Of a DNA stretch of 64,000 bases, positions 46,437-55,520 are shown piece by piece. The stretch comes from an uncultured Collinsella sp. GTDB lineage: Bacteria; Actinomycetota; Coriobacteriia; Coriobacteriales; Coriobacteriaceae. The stretch covers positions 1 to 64,000 of the forward strand of contig CAAFZX010000022.1 of assembly GCA_900767675.1 (NCBI GenBank), written 5' to 3'. Position 1 is the first letter of the stretch. Every line of letters starts with the position of its first letter. The position numbers were made by a program, and so were the translations under genes. The notes under the pieces were generated by a model, which made no database searches, had not been told where the DNA came from, and worked only from the letters and a program-made list of their open reading frames with translations.

Positions 46437-47819
46437 ATGATCATTACTCTGTGTGGTGGCGGATCCACCTTTACCCCCGGCATCGTCAAGTCCATCGCCC
46501 TGCGCAAGGACGAGCTCGACGTTGACGAGATTCGCCTGTACGACATCAACGAGGAGCGTCAGCGCAAGATCGGCGTGCTCGTGGACTGGATTTTGCACGA
46601 GGACCTTGGCCTGGACATCAAGCTTACGGTGACCACCGACAAGGAGACGGCTTTTACCGACGCGAGCTTCGTGTTTGCCCAGATGCGCGTGGGCGGCTAC
46701 GCCATGCGCGAGCAGGACGAGAAGATTCCGCTGCGTCACGGCTGCGTGGGTCAGGAGACTTGCGGTTGCGGCGGCCTTGCCTACGGCATGCGTACCATCT
46801 TCCCCATGGTCGAGCTGATCGATGACGTTGAGAAGTACGCCAAGAAGGATTACTGGATTCTCAACTACTCCAACCCTGCCGCCATCGTCTCCGAGGGCTG
46901 CCGCGTGCTGCGTCCCAACGCTCGCATCATCAACATCTGCGACATGCCGATCGCGATCATCGACGTGGTTTGCGCCGCACTCGATATCGACAAGAAGGAT
47001 GTCGAGTACGATTACTTTGGCCTCAACCACTTTGGTTGGTTCACCTCGATCCGCCACAAGGGCGAGGAGGTGCTCCCGCAGCTGCGCGAGTACATCAAGG
47101 AGCACCAGATCCTGCTGCCCGACTCTTACCTCAAGGGCATGGGCTCGCTCATGGCAAAGAAGCCCGAGGAGGCCACCGACGAGCATCCCGAGCAGAACCG
47201 CCACACCAAGGGCAGCTGGTACTACGTCTGGAAGGGCGAGTACGAGATCATGGAGTGCTTCCCGGAGTACCTGCCCAACACGTACCTGAACTACTACCTG
47301 CAGCAGAAGGAGTTCGTCGAGCATTCCAACCCCGAGCGCACTCGTGCGAACGAGGTTGAGGAGACGCGCGAGAAGAATCTCTTCGATGGCATCGACCACT
47401 ACGAGAAGACCGGCGAGATCGACGAGAGCACGTTCTATGCGGGCAGCCACGGCGACTGGATTGCCGACCTGGCTATCGCTCTGAAGAACGACACCAAGCA
47501 GCGCTTCCTGGTCATTTGCGAGAACAAGGGCGCTATCCCCAACATGCCCTACGACGCTATGGTCGAGCTGCCTGCCTACATTGGCAAGAACGGCCCCGAG
47601 GTCATCAGCCGCGACAACATTCCGCTGTTCCAGCAGGGCCTCATGATGCAGCAGCTGAACTCCGAGAAGCTTGTGGTCGAGGCCACGATCGAGGGTTCTT
47701 ACGAGAAGGCGCTTAAGGCCTTTACGCTCAACAAGACCGTGCCTTCGATGAAGGTCGCCAAGGAAGTTCTCGACGACATGATCGAGGCCAACAAGGGTTA
47801 CTGGCCCGAGCTTAAGTAA
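46437..47819 (+). CDS. 6-phospho-alpha-glucosidase, glycoside hydrolase family 4
   Basis: 460 residues. GH4 enzymes use NAD+ and a divalent metal to split 6-phospho-alpha-glucosides by a redox-assisted elimination. The NAD-binding loop is LCGGGSTFTPGIVKS at the N-terminus; NYSNPAAIV, the metal-binding Cys in NICDMPIA, and the metal His in LNHFGWF are all present. The length is right for GlvA/AglA. It starts 3 bases after the EIICB stop, with AAGGAG inside that gene. So the operon imports and cuts maltose-type disaccharides. Confidence 0.95.
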   Translation: MIITLCGGGSTFTPGIVKSIALRKDELDVDEIRLYDINEERQRKIGVLVDWILHEDLGLDIKLTVTTDKETAFTDASFVFAQMRVGGYAMREQDEKIPLRHGCVGQETCGCGGLAYGMRTIFPMVELIDDVEKYAKKDYWILNYSNPAAIVSEGCRVLRPNARIINICDMPIAIIDVVCAALDIDKKDVEYDYFGLNHFGWFTSIRHKGEEVLPQLREYIKEHQILLPDSYLKGMGSLMAKKPEEATDEHPEQNRHTKGSWYYVWKGEYEIMECFPEYLPNTYLNYYLQQKEFVEHSNPERTRANEVEETREKNLFDGIDHYEKTGEIDESTFYAGSHGDWIADLAIALKNDTKQRFLVICENKGAIPNMPYDAMVELPAYIGKNGPEVISRDNIPLFQQGLMMQQLNSEKLVVEATIEGSYEKALKAFTLNKTVPSMKVAKEVLDDMIEANKGYWPELK

Positions 47820-47850
47820 AGGTGACAGTGCCGCTGGCCACATAACTTGA

Positions 47851-47891
47851 ACAATGCCCCGTCCGCGTGTTGTGCGCGGGCGGGGCATTGT
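47851..47891 (+). terminator. Terminator hairpin of the alpha-glucoside operon
   Basis: ACAATGCCCCGTCCGCG pairs perfectly with its complement over a 7-base loop, 31 bases after the stop. The T run is weak (TCATTT). Confidence 0.7.
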
Positions 47892-48076
47892 CATTTGGTA
47901 ACGCGTTTTATCAAATATGGCATTTATCTGCGGAAATGTTCGTTTTCACCGCTAAGGACGACATTTCATACCGCCTGCCGAACCGTGTTGTTGCCAAACA
48001 ACTTTTTAGGTCAGTGTGTTGCATGTAGCATTTTCGCCCGGCCTCGCCTCCGGGCTGCCGCATGAGAGGGGATCTT

Positions 48077-49909
48077 ATGGCACGACTGCACGTAATGGAA
48101 CGCAGCCACGCTCAGGCCGTCATGGACGACCTGCACGATGCGCTCGGACGTCGTCTGGCGGTGAGTTCGCTCGCCCCGTGCCCCGTTGAGTTTACGGCAG
48201 CGCTCGTCAATCTGTGCTCCACCCAGAGCTGCGGCAAGTGCACGCCCTGCCGCGTGGGCCTGAGCGCGCTGAGCGACCTGCTCGCCGATGTGCTCGAGGG
48301 CCGCGCCGACGAGTCCACGCTCAACTTGATTGAGCGCACCGCCCGCACCATCTACCTTTCGAGCGACTGCGCCATCGGCTACGAAGCTGGCGCCATGGCA
48401 CTCACGGCCATTCGCGGCTTCCGCGACGATTTTGAGCATCACATCCGCGAGCACTCCTGCGGCTTTGACCGCGAGGCCCGCGTCCCGTGCGTTTCGGGCT
48501 GCCCGGCGCACGTCGACATTCCCGGGTACATTTCGCTGGTCGAGGCCGGCCGCTATGCCGACGCCGTCAAGGTCATCCGCAAGAACAATCCGCTGCCGCT
48601 CGTCTGCGGCCTGGTGTGCGAGCATCCCTGCGAGATGCACTGCCGCCGTGGCATGGTCGACGACCCCATGAACATCCTCGCCCTCAAGCGTTTTGCCGTC
48701 GAGCACAGTGACCTCAACGACCACAAGCCGCATGTAGTGGACAACACCGGCAAGCGCGTCGCCGTGATCGGCGGCGGCCCGGCCGGCCTTTCCTGCGCCT
48801 ACTACCTGGCCGTGATGGGCCATAAGGTGACCATCTTTGAGCAGCGCCACCATCTGGGCGGCATGCTGCGCTATGGCATCCCCAGCTATCGTCTGCCGCG
48901 CGAGCGCCTGCAGGCCGAGATCGACTGGATCTTGAGCGCCGGCATCGACGTTGAGCTCGATCACTCCGTCAACGGCGAGGAGCTTGCCCGCCTGCGCGAC
49001 GAGTTCGATGCCGTCTACCTGGCCATTGGCGCCCACAGCGATAAGAAGCTCGGCCTTCCGGGCGAGGAAGCGCTCGGCGTGGAGTCGGCCGTCAAGATGC
49101 TGCGCGCCATCGGCGACGACGAGCTGCCCGACCTGAGCGGCCAGCGCGTGTGCGTCATCGGCGGCGGCAACGTGGCCATGGACGTGGCGCGCTCCGCCGT
49201 GCGCTGCGGTGCCGAAAAGGTGAGCATCGTCTACCGCCGTCGCATCTGCGACATGACGGCCCAGGACGCCGAGATCGCCGGTGCCCAGGCCGAGGGCTGC
49301 GAGGTGCTGGAGTTGACCGCCCCGCTCGCCATCGAGACGGGCGAGGAAGGTCGCGTGAGTGGCCTGCGCGTGCAGCCGCAGATTATCGGCGAGCCCCGTC
49401 GTGGGCGTCCGGCCCCGCGTGCCGCCGCCACGCCCGAGCGCGTCATTCCCTGCGAGCGCGTGTTTGTGGCCATTGGCCAGGACATCGATTCCAAGCCGTT
49501 TGAGGACATGGGCATCGCTTGTAAGTGGGGCTGCGTGGTCACCGATTCGGATGGCGCCGTGCCCAACTTCGATGGCCTCTTTAGCGGCGGTGACTGCCAG
49601 ACCGGTCCCGCCACCGTCATCCGTGCCATCAACGCCGGCCGCGTGGCTTCGGCAAATATCGACCGCTACCTGGGCTTTGACCACAAGATCAAGCTCGAGG
49701 TCGAGCTGCCGACCGTCCAGTTTAAGGGCAAGCACGAGTGCGGCCGCTGTGAGCTGGGCGAGCGCGAGGCCGGTGAGCGTATTCACGATTGGAATCTGGT
49801 CGAGCAAGGTTTAACCGAGCAGGAGGCACGCCAGGAGGCGAGCCGCTGCCTGCGTTGCGACCACTTTGGCTTTGGCGCGTTCCGCGGAGGGAGGAACCTG
49901 GAATGGTAG
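48077..49909 (+). CDS. GltD-like FAD/NAD(P) oxidoreductase with NuoF-type iron-sulfur domain
   Basis: 610 residues. Residues 1-115 match the C-terminal 4Fe-4S domain of NuoF (CGKCTPCRVG at 52-61) without the FMN part. Residues 130-210 are the GltD-like 4Fe-4S domain (CVSGCPAHVDIPGYI, CGLVCEHPCEMHCRRG). Two Rossmann folds follow for FAD (VIGGGPAGLSCAYYL) and NAD(P) (VIGGGNVAMDVARSA), then a Cys-rich end (CGRCELGE, CLRCDHFG). It overlaps hydA by 7 bases, so it probably connects the NAD(P)H pool with the hydrogenase. The ATG at 48077 follows GAGAGGGG. Confidence 0.85.
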   Translation: MARLHVMERSHAQAVMDDLHDALGRRLAVSSLAPCPVEFTAALVNLCSTQSCGKCTPCRVGLSALSDLLADVLEGRADESTLNLIERTARTIYLSSDCAIGYEAGAMALTAIRGFRDDFEHHIREHSCGFDREARVPCVSGCPAHVDIPGYISLVEAGRYADAVKVIRKNNPLPLVCGLVCEHPCEMHCRRGMVDDPMNILALKRFAVEHSDLNDHKPHVVDNTGKRVAVIGGGPAGLSCAYYLAVMGHKVTIFEQRHHLGGMLRYGIPSYRLPRERLQAEIDWILSAGIDVELDHSVNGEELARLRDEFDAVYLAIGAHSDKKLGLPGEEALGVESAVKMLRAIGDDELPDLSGQRVCVIGGGNVAMDVARSAVRCGAEKVSIVYRRRICDMTAQDAEIAGAQAEGCEVLELTAPLAIETGEEGRVSGLRVQPQIIGEPRRGRPAPRAAATPERVIPCERVFVAIGQDIDSKPFEDMGIACKWGCVVTDSDGAVPNFDGLFSGGDCQTGPATVIRAINAGRVASANIDRYLGFDHKIKLEVELPTVQFKGKHECGRCELGEREAGERIHDWNLVEQGLTEQEARQEASRCLRCDHFGFGAFRGGRNLEW

Positions 49910-51714
49910 AGCCCAGCAACACCACCGTCAGCGACAACACCGAAAACGGAGCACTCAACATGGTCAAGCTCACGATCGATAATTGCGAGGTCGTGGTGCC
50001 CGAGCACACCACGATTCTGGACGCGGCCAAGTCCGTCGGCATCCAGATTCCCACCCTGTGCTACCTGCGCGATCTAAACGAGATCGGCGGTTGCCGCGTG
50101 TGCGTGGTCGAGGTTGAGGGCTGCGACCAGCTGGTTGCCGCCTGCAACAACTACGTGCTCGACGGCATGGTGGTCCACACCAACAGCCCCAAGGCCCGCG
50201 AGGCGCGTCGCACCAACGTGCAGCTGCTGCTGTCCCAGCACGACTCGCGCTGTACGAGCTGTGTGCGCAGTGGTAACTGCAACCTGCAGACCATCGCCAA
50301 CGACCTGGGTATCTTCTATCTGCCGTACGAGCAGCACCTGGCGCGCGAGGGCTGGGACTTCGATTTCCCCATCATCCGCGATAACGACAAGTGCATCAAA
50401 TGCATGCGCTGCATCAAGGTGTGCGAGAGCGTGCAGGGCTTAGGGATTTGGGACCTGACCAACCGCGCCACGCATACAGCCGTGGGCACCCGCGGGCGTG
50501 CGCCGATCGGCAAGACCGATTGCGTCGCGTGCGGTCAGTGCATCACGCATTGCCCGACGGGCGCCCTGCGCGAGCGTGACGATACCGAGACCGTGTTCGA
50601 CGCGCTCGCTAATCCCGACAAGATCGTGCTGGTGCAGATCGCGCCGGCCGTGCGCAGCGCCTGGGGCGAGGAACTCGGCATATCTCGCGAGGAGGCCACC
50701 GTTGAGCGCCTGGCCTGCGCGCTGCGCCGCGTGGGCTTTGAGTACGTGTTCGACACCGATTTCTCGGCCGACCTCACCATTATGGAGGAGGGATCCGAAC
50801 TGATCGAGCGCCTGGGCGCCGCCGCCAAGGGCGAGGGCGACAGCCGCGGCTGGCCCATGTTTACGAGCTGCTGCCCGGGCTGGGTGCGCTTTGTGAAGGC
50901 GCGCTATCCGGAGTTTGTCGACAGCCTGTCCACGTCCAAGTCGCCGCAGCAGATGTTCGGCGCTATTGCCAAGACCTACTACGCCAAGGTGCTGGGCGTG
51001 GAGTCCGAGCGCCTGTTCGTGGTGTCCGTTATGCCGTGCACGGCCAAGAAGGCCGAGTGCGCGCTGCCGAGCATGGTGGGCGAGGACGGCACGCCCGATG
51101 TGGACGTTGCGCTGACGGTGCGCGAGATGGTGCGCATGATCCGTGCGAGCCACGTGAGCGTTGACACGCTGGTCGAGGAGCCGCTCGATACGCCGCTGGG
51201 CTTTGGCACGGGCGCGGGCGTGATCTTTGGCGCCACGGGCGGCGTGATGGAGGCAGCCGTGCGCTCGGCATATTACCTGGTGACGGGCAAGAACCCCGAT
51301 GCGGATTTCTTTACCGACGTGCGTGGCCTGGATGGCTGGAAGGAAGCCGTCGCCGATATCGATGGCACCAAGGTGCGCGTCGCCGTGGCGCACGGGCTGG
51401 GTAACGCCGCCCGCCTGCTCGACGCGATTCGCGACGGCCGTGCGAGCTATGACTTCGTTGAGGTCATGGCGTGCCCGGGCGGCTGCGTCGGTGGCGGCGG
51501 TCAGCCCATCCACGACGGCTGCGAGCTGGCGGCCGAGCGCGGCCAGGTGCTGTGGGGCCTGGATGCCGCTGCGGACATTCGCTTCTCGCACGAGAACCCC
51601 GATGTTCAGGCGTGCTACCGCGAGTTTTTGGGCGCGCCGCTCTCGCCGCTGGCCGAGGAGTTGCTGCATACCGACCATCACGCCTGGTCGATGCCTAACG
51701 AGGGGACGTGCTAG
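49903..51714 (+). CDS. hydA: [FeFe] hydrogenase, catalytic subunit, group A
   Basis: 603 residues. The N-terminus has a 2Fe-2S domain (CYLRDLNEIGGCRVC), a His-ligated 4Fe-4S (HDSRCTSCVRSGNC) and a two-cluster ferredoxin domain (CIKCMRCIKVC, CVACGQCITHCPTG). The H-cluster motifs are all intact: TSCCPGW at 321, MPCTAKKAE at 377, and EVMACPGGCVGGGGQP at 520. It makes or oxidises H2 in the cytoplasm. The ATG at 49903 follows GGAGG and overlaps the flavoprotein stop by 7 bases, so the two form a complex or at least an electron path. The maturation genes hydEFG are not in the window. Confidence 0.96.
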   Translation: MVEPSNTTVSDNTENGALNMVKLTIDNCEVVVPEHTTILDAAKSVGIQIPTLCYLRDLNEIGGCRVCVVEVEGCDQLVAACNNYVLDGMVVHTNSPKAREARRTNVQLLLSQHDSRCTSCVRSGNCNLQTIANDLGIFYLPYEQHLAREGWDFDFPIIRDNDKCIKCMRCIKVCESVQGLGIWDLTNRATHTAVGTRGRAPIGKTDCVACGQCITHCPTGALRERDDTETVFDALANPDKIVLVQIAPAVRSAWGEELGISREEATVERLACALRRVGFEYVFDTDFSADLTIMEEGSELIERLGAAAKGEGDSRGWPMFTSCCPGWVRFVKARYPEFVDSLSTSKSPQQMFGAIAKTYYAKVLGVESERLFVVSVMPCTAKKAECALPSMVGEDGTPDVDVALTVREMVRMIRASHVSVDTLVEEPLDTPLGFGTGAGVIFGATGGVMEAAVRSAYYLVTGKNPDADFFTDVRGLDGWKEAVADIDGTKVRVAVAHGLGNAARLLDAIRDGRASYDFVEVMACPGGCVGGGGQPIHDGCELAAERGQVLWGLDAAADIRFSHENPDVQACYREFLGAPLSPLAEELLHTDHHAWSMPNEGTC

Positions 51715-51716
51715 CG

Positions 51717-52775
51717 ATGCGTACGTTTGATTTTGAGATGTCGCGCCGGGGGTTTGCCTCGGCGCTCGCCGCGGGCGCTCTGTCGCTTGCGCTCGCGGGC
51801 TGTGGCGGCGGGGCTACCGGTGCCGGGTCCGCCGCGGGTTCGGCTGCCGGGTCTGCCGCTGACGGTGCCGCCGCGGAGCCGGTTGAGGTGCACGTCGCCT
51901 CGCTCAAGGGGCCGACCTCGATTGGCCTGGTGCAGTTTATGGACCAGGCTGCCGATGGCGAGACGGACAATGAGTTCGACTTTGCGATCAACACTGCCGC
52001 CGACGAGATCGTGCCCAAGGTCATTCAGGGCGATATCGACATTGCCCTGGTGCCCGCCAACGTGGCGAGCGTGCTCTACAACAAGACCGAGGGCGCGGTG
52101 CAGGTCATCGACATCAACACGCTGGGCGTGCTGAGCGTTGTGACGGGCGATGCGAGTGTGGCCTCGTTTGGCGATCTGGCGGGCCATACCGTCTATATGA
52201 CGGGCAAGGGCACCACGCCGGAGTACGTCATGAACTACCTGCTGGAGTGCGCGGGCCTGACCGGCCAGGTGACGCTCGAGTTTAAGAGCGAGCCCACCGA
52301 GGTGCTATCGGCCCTGCTTGCCGATCCGTCTGCTGTGGGCGTGCTGCCCGAGCCGTTCAAGACCGCCGCCATCGCAAAGAGCGAGGGCAAGCTATCGGCG
52401 CCGGTGAGTCTGACCGATGTGTGGGACGAGCTGGCGGGTGACACGGGCTCTCGTCTGCTGACGGGCGTGACCGTGGTGCGCCGCGCGTTTGCCGAGGAAC
52501 ATCCCGATGCCGTGGCGGAGTTCTTGAGCTGCCATGCGGCGAGCGTTAAGGCTGTCAATGCGGCGCCGGCAGACTGGGCGCAGGCCGTGGTCGATGCCGG
52601 CATCGTGGACAACGCCAAGATTGCCGAGAAGGCGATTCCCGGGTGCATGCTTGTCTGCCAGACGGACAAGGATATGAAGGCGGCGCTCGGTGGGTACCTG
52701 CAGGTGCTGGCCGATGCGGACGCGAGTGCCGTGGGCGGTAAGCTCCCGGCTGACGATTTCTACTACATGGAGTAG
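51717..52775 (+). CDS. ABC transporter substrate-binding lipoprotein, Tat-type signal
   Basis: 352 residues. The signal peptide has SRRGFASAL, a twin-arginine-like motif, and the lipobox LALAGC, so the protein is probably exported folded and anchored by lipid. A Gly/Ser/Ala linker leads to a periplasmic-binding fold of the NMT1/SsuA type (FDFAINTAADEIVPKV, VALVPANVAS-like region, TGKGTTPEYVMNYLL). It would deliver a small organic solute to the permease of the next gene. It starts 2 bases after the hydrogenase stop and ends 3 bases before the permease. The substrate is unknown; taurine-, thiamine-precursor- or riboflavin-type ligands are typical of the family. Confidence 0.85.
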   Translation: MRTFDFEMSRRGFASALAAGALSLALAGCGGGATGAGSAAGSAAGSAADGAAAEPVEVHVASLKGPTSIGLVQFMDQAADGETDNEFDFAINTAADEIVPKVIQGDIDIALVPANVASVLYNKTEGAVQVIDINTLGVLSVVTGDASVASFGDLAGHTVYMTGKGTTPEYVMNYLLECAGLTGQVTLEFKSEPTEVLSALLADPSAVGVLPEPFKTAAIAKSEGKLSAPVSLTDVWDELAGDTGSRLLTGVTVVRRAFAEEHPDAVAEFLSCHAASVKAVNAAPADWAQAVVDAGIVDNAKIAEKAIPGCMLVCQTDKDMKAALGGYLQVLADADASAVGGKLPADDFYYME

Positions 52776-52778
52776 CCC

Positions 52779-54155
52779 GTGCGTGCGTTTGCTCGACAAA
52801 TGACAGAGCGTATGAAGGCGGTGGCGGCAGTAGGTGCCGTCGCCGCCTTTTGGCTTGCCGCGTGGATGCTGGTGGCGGCGCTGGTGGCGCAGCCGCTGAT
52901 TATGCCGGGGCCGGGTGCTGTTGCCTTGGCGCTGCTGCGCCTGGTGTGCGATGGCGGTACCTGGGCGATTTTGGCGGGCTCGGGCGCGCGGATACTGGGC
53001 GGGCTGGCGCTTGCCGCGGTGTGTGGTGGCGTGCTTGCCGGGATTTCGTCACGTTCGCGGGCGTTTGCGCGCCTGGTGGCTCCGGCACTGTCGTTTGTAA
53101 AGGCGACGCCAGTCGCCTGCGTGGTGGTCCTGCTGCTCATTTGGCTGGGATCGGCGCGCGTGAGCATCGCGGCAGTCTTTTTGATGACGCTGCCGGGCGT
53201 GTATTTTTCGCTGGCCGAGGGCTTGGCACAGGTGAATAAACCGCTGAAGCAGATGTTCCGCCTGCACAGCGTGCGGGGCTGGCGACTGTTTTGCGCCCAT
53301 ACCTGGCGCGAAGTCCTGCCGTTTGTGCTTTCGTGTGCGCGTGCCGTGATCGGCATGAGCTGGAAGGCCGGCGTGGCGGCGGAGCTGATCGGCATGGCGA
53401 CGGACACCGTGGGTGAGCGCATCTATCAGGCAAAGCTTTTGATTGAGACGGCTGATCTGCTGGCGTGGACCGTGTTGGTCGTGGCGGCATCGTGGGCATG
53501 CGAGCGCGTGCTGGTGTGGCTGCTGCGGGCTTCGGGGCCTGCGGCGTGGCGTGCGGCGGTGCGGTCGCATGGGCATGGATTGCGCGGCCGTGCGGGGGCT
53601 GCGAGCGATGGCGCTGCGGCGGAGCTTGCGCTTGCCGTGGGCGATCGCGCGCCCTGGGCGCCGGCGCTCGACGGGCTGGTGCTCAACGTGCCCGCGGGTG
53701 GGCGTATCTGTGTGATGGGCGCCTCGGGTGTGGGCAAGTCGACGCTCCTTGCCCTTGCGGCGGGGGAGTGCGCGCCGTGCTCCATGGTGTTTCAGGATGC
53801 ACACTTGGTCGAGTCCGCCGCGGCGCTGGATAACGTGCTAGTGTGCGCCGATGCACGCGTGGACGCCTCGAGTGCTGCGGCCCTGTTGCGCCTGCTGGTG
53901 CCGGGGGTCGATGTACATACTCGCGTGGCCGAGCTTTCGGGCGGGCAGCGCCGTCGCGTCGAGATCGCTCGAGCCCTGCTGTGCCCGGGCGGCGCGGTGA
54001 TTCTTGACGAGCCCTTTACCGGTTTAGATACCGCTGCGCGCGACGCATGCGCCGAGGTCGTGCTCGACTTGCTCGACGGCCGTATGCTGCTGCTTGCATC
54101 GCACGATGTCGCCGACGCTCAGGCCCTCGATATCTCGGACATCATCACGCTCTAA
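52779..54155 (+). CDS. ABC transporter permease fused to ATPase
   Basis: 458 residues joining two proteins normally separate. Residues 1-255 are an SsuC/ThiX-like permease with six helices and the coupling loop (GMSWKAGVAAELIGM). Residues 275-458 are an ABC ATPase with Walker A GASGVGKST, signature ELSGGQRRRVEIARA, Walker B AVILDEPFTGLD and ASHD. The ATPase part is short: only about 20 residues separate Walker A from the Q-loop (MVFQDAHL). The start is GTG at 52779, three bases after the upstream stop. With the lipoprotein before it, it makes a complete importer from two genes. Confidence 0.85.
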   Translation: MRAFARQMTERMKAVAAVGAVAAFWLAAWMLVAALVAQPLIMPGPGAVALALLRLVCDGGTWAILAGSGARILGGLALAAVCGGVLAGISSRSRAFARLVAPALSFVKATPVACVVVLLLIWLGSARVSIAAVFLMTLPGVYFSLAEGLAQVNKPLKQMFRLHSVRGWRLFCAHTWREVLPFVLSCARAVIGMSWKAGVAAELIGMATDTVGERIYQAKLLIETADLLAWTVLVVAASWACERVLVWLLRASGPAAWRAAVRSHGHGLRGRAGAASDGAAAELALAVGDRAPWAPALDGLVLNVPAGGRICVMGASGVGKSTLLALAAGECAPCSMVFQDAHLVESAAALDNVLVCADARVDASSAAALLRLLVPGVDVHTRVAELSGGQRRRVEIARALLCPGGAVILDEPFTGLDTAARDACAEVVLDLLDGRMLLLASHDVADAQALDISDIITL

Positions 54156-54229
54156 ATACCTACTCAGCAACAAAATGATTCGTTTTCCTCCGCCCCCATT
54201 GGGTCGGGTGTGCTATTCTATCTGCGGGG

Positions 54230-54256
54230 TAATACTTAGGAATACCAAGTAATACC
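54230..54256 (+). promoter_or_regulatory. Triple 10-bp-spaced operator of the RelB-like gene
   Basis: AATAC occurs at 54231, 54241 and 54251, exactly one helical turn apart. TGCTATTCT, an extended -10 box, lies at 54211-54219. Ribbon-helix-helix antitoxins bind such direct repeats, so this is a good candidate for autoregulation. Confidence 0.6.
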
Positions 54257-54370
54257 AACGCAGCAGAAACAAACTCCGGATGCGGGCCAATCGGGTTGCC
54301 TTCACAGCCCGTCGCCCAGCCGCGTGGCCCGCATCTATCCGCACCACCGTCGTTTCAAAAAGGAAGCGCC

Positions 54371-54574
54371 ATGGCAGAACACATGACCCCGGTTGTCGCG
54401 AAGGTCTTGCCCGAGGAAAAGGCGGCCTTCGCGGCGGCAACCCAGCTCGTGGGCACCACGCCGTCCAACGCCATCCGCATGTTTATCGCCGCGTTCAATC
54501 GCTGCGGCACCTTCCCGTTCGACATTTCGCCCAACGGGGCTTTTGGCGCTGCGCCCGATTCTCATCAACAATGA
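54371..54574 (+). CDS. RelB/DinJ-family antitoxin-like protein, no toxin adjacent
   Basis: 67 residues. It has the ribbon-helix-helix fold of RelB/DinJ: a short N-terminal strand (PVVAKVLPEEKAAF), helices around AATQLVGTTPSNAIRMFIAAFNR, and the conserved close GTFPFDI. In complete systems a RelE/YafQ ribonuclease gene follows within a few bases; here the stop is followed by a GTCCCC repeat fragment and the CPBP protease gene. The antitoxin is therefore orphan in this strain or acts as a simple repressor. The ATG follows AAGGAAG. Confidence 0.8.
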   Translation: MAEHMTPVVAKVLPEEKAAFAAATQLVGTTPSNAIRMFIAAFNRCGTFPFDISPNGAFGAAPDSHQQ

Positions 54575-54592
54575 CTGTCCCCAAGTGCCGGG
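54573..54592. repeat. GTCCCC-type repeat fragment
   Basis: GACTGTCCCCAAGTGCCGGG starts on the stop codon of the RelB-like gene, where a toxin gene would normally begin. It matches the repeats at 43076-43122. Confidence 0.5.
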
Positions 54593-54608
54593 TTTTGAGG
54601 AGGTTGGC

Positions 54609-55520
54609 ATGCTCAATGCGCTGGTTTGGGCGCTTGCCTGTTTTGGTGTCGTCGCTGCCGATATTGCCCTGAGCATTGTTTTGTTCTCCGCGCTGGACAT
54701 CGTGTCGGCACTGACGGGTTTCCCGATCGACAATCTCGATATTCAATGGTTTCAGGCCGCCGCTCAGACGGCGTCGTTTTTGATGGCGCTGCTGTGGTGG
54801 CGCTATCTGTGGCCCCGCTCCTTCATGGCGCGCCGGCAAGGTGAACGCCCGCTCGGCGGGGGAGCAAATGCTGCATGGAAGCGCGTCGCATGCGTTGTCG
54901 TGATCGGCCTATCCATGCAGGTGGTCATTAGCTACCTATGCGACGGCGTGCTGTCGCTGCTGCCCGAGGTTGCGGCGGACTATAGCGAGCTCGTCGAGGA
55001 AACAGGCTTGGGCGATACCAACCTTCTTGCCGTCCTGACCACGGTGCTCGGCGCTCCGTTTTGCGAGGAGTTGCTGGTGCGCGGCATTGTTTTTGAGTTT
55101 TCGCTACGAGCGTTTAATCCGCAGTGCCGCCCGCTTTGGAAGCGCAGGCGTCGTGCGAGCGCGCAGGACGGCGCCATGGTGCCCTGGGCGGCACCAAGCA
55201 CGTGGGGTATCGCCGCGGCGATTGTGCTGCAGGCGGCAATCTTCGGTTTTATGCACATGAACTGGGTACAGGGCTGCTATGCGGGTGCCGCCGGCCTCAT
55301 CTTTGGCTGGGTGCTCGTGACCACCGGAAAGCTCCGCTACACGATCCTGCTGCACTTTGCCTTTAACGCCGGGTCGTACCTGATGGGTCTGTTGTGGTTT
55401 GTGAACACACCGCTCGACGTGGTAATCACGGTCGCTATCGCCGGCGTCATCCTCGTTGAGGCTATGCGCTCGCTGCGCCACGCGTGTGGGATGGGCGCAG
55501 CGAGCGCGCCGCTGCCCTAG
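54609..55520 (+). CDS. CPBP-family intramembrane metalloprotease
   Basis: 303 residues, about eight membrane helices. The three CPBP motifs are present: EE-x3-R in FCEELLVRGIVF, FxxxH in FGFMHMNWVQG, and HxxxN in LLHFAFNAGS. The EE and histidines bind zinc. The family (CAAX proteases and bacteriocin-immunity proteins) cuts within membranes or protects against self-made peptides; no bacteriocin gene is near. The ATG at 54609 follows GAGGAGG; upstream in-frame sequence overlaps the RelB-like gene. The stop overlaps the stop of the opposite gene by sharing CTAG. Confidence 0.88.
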   Translation: MLNALVWALACFGVVAADIALSIVLFSALDIVSALTGFPIDNLDIQWFQAAAQTASFLMALLWWRYLWPRSFMARRQGERPLGGGANAAWKRVACVVVIGLSMQVVISYLCDGVLSLLPEVAADYSELVEETGLGDTNLLAVLTTVLGAPFCEELLVRGIVFEFSLRAFNPQCRPLWKRRRRASAQDGAMVPWAAPSTWGIAAAIVLQAAIFGFMHMNWVQGCYAGAAGLIFGWVLVTTGKLRYTILLHFAFNAGSYLMGLLWFVNTPLDVVITVAIAGVILVEAMRSLRHACGMGAASAPLP

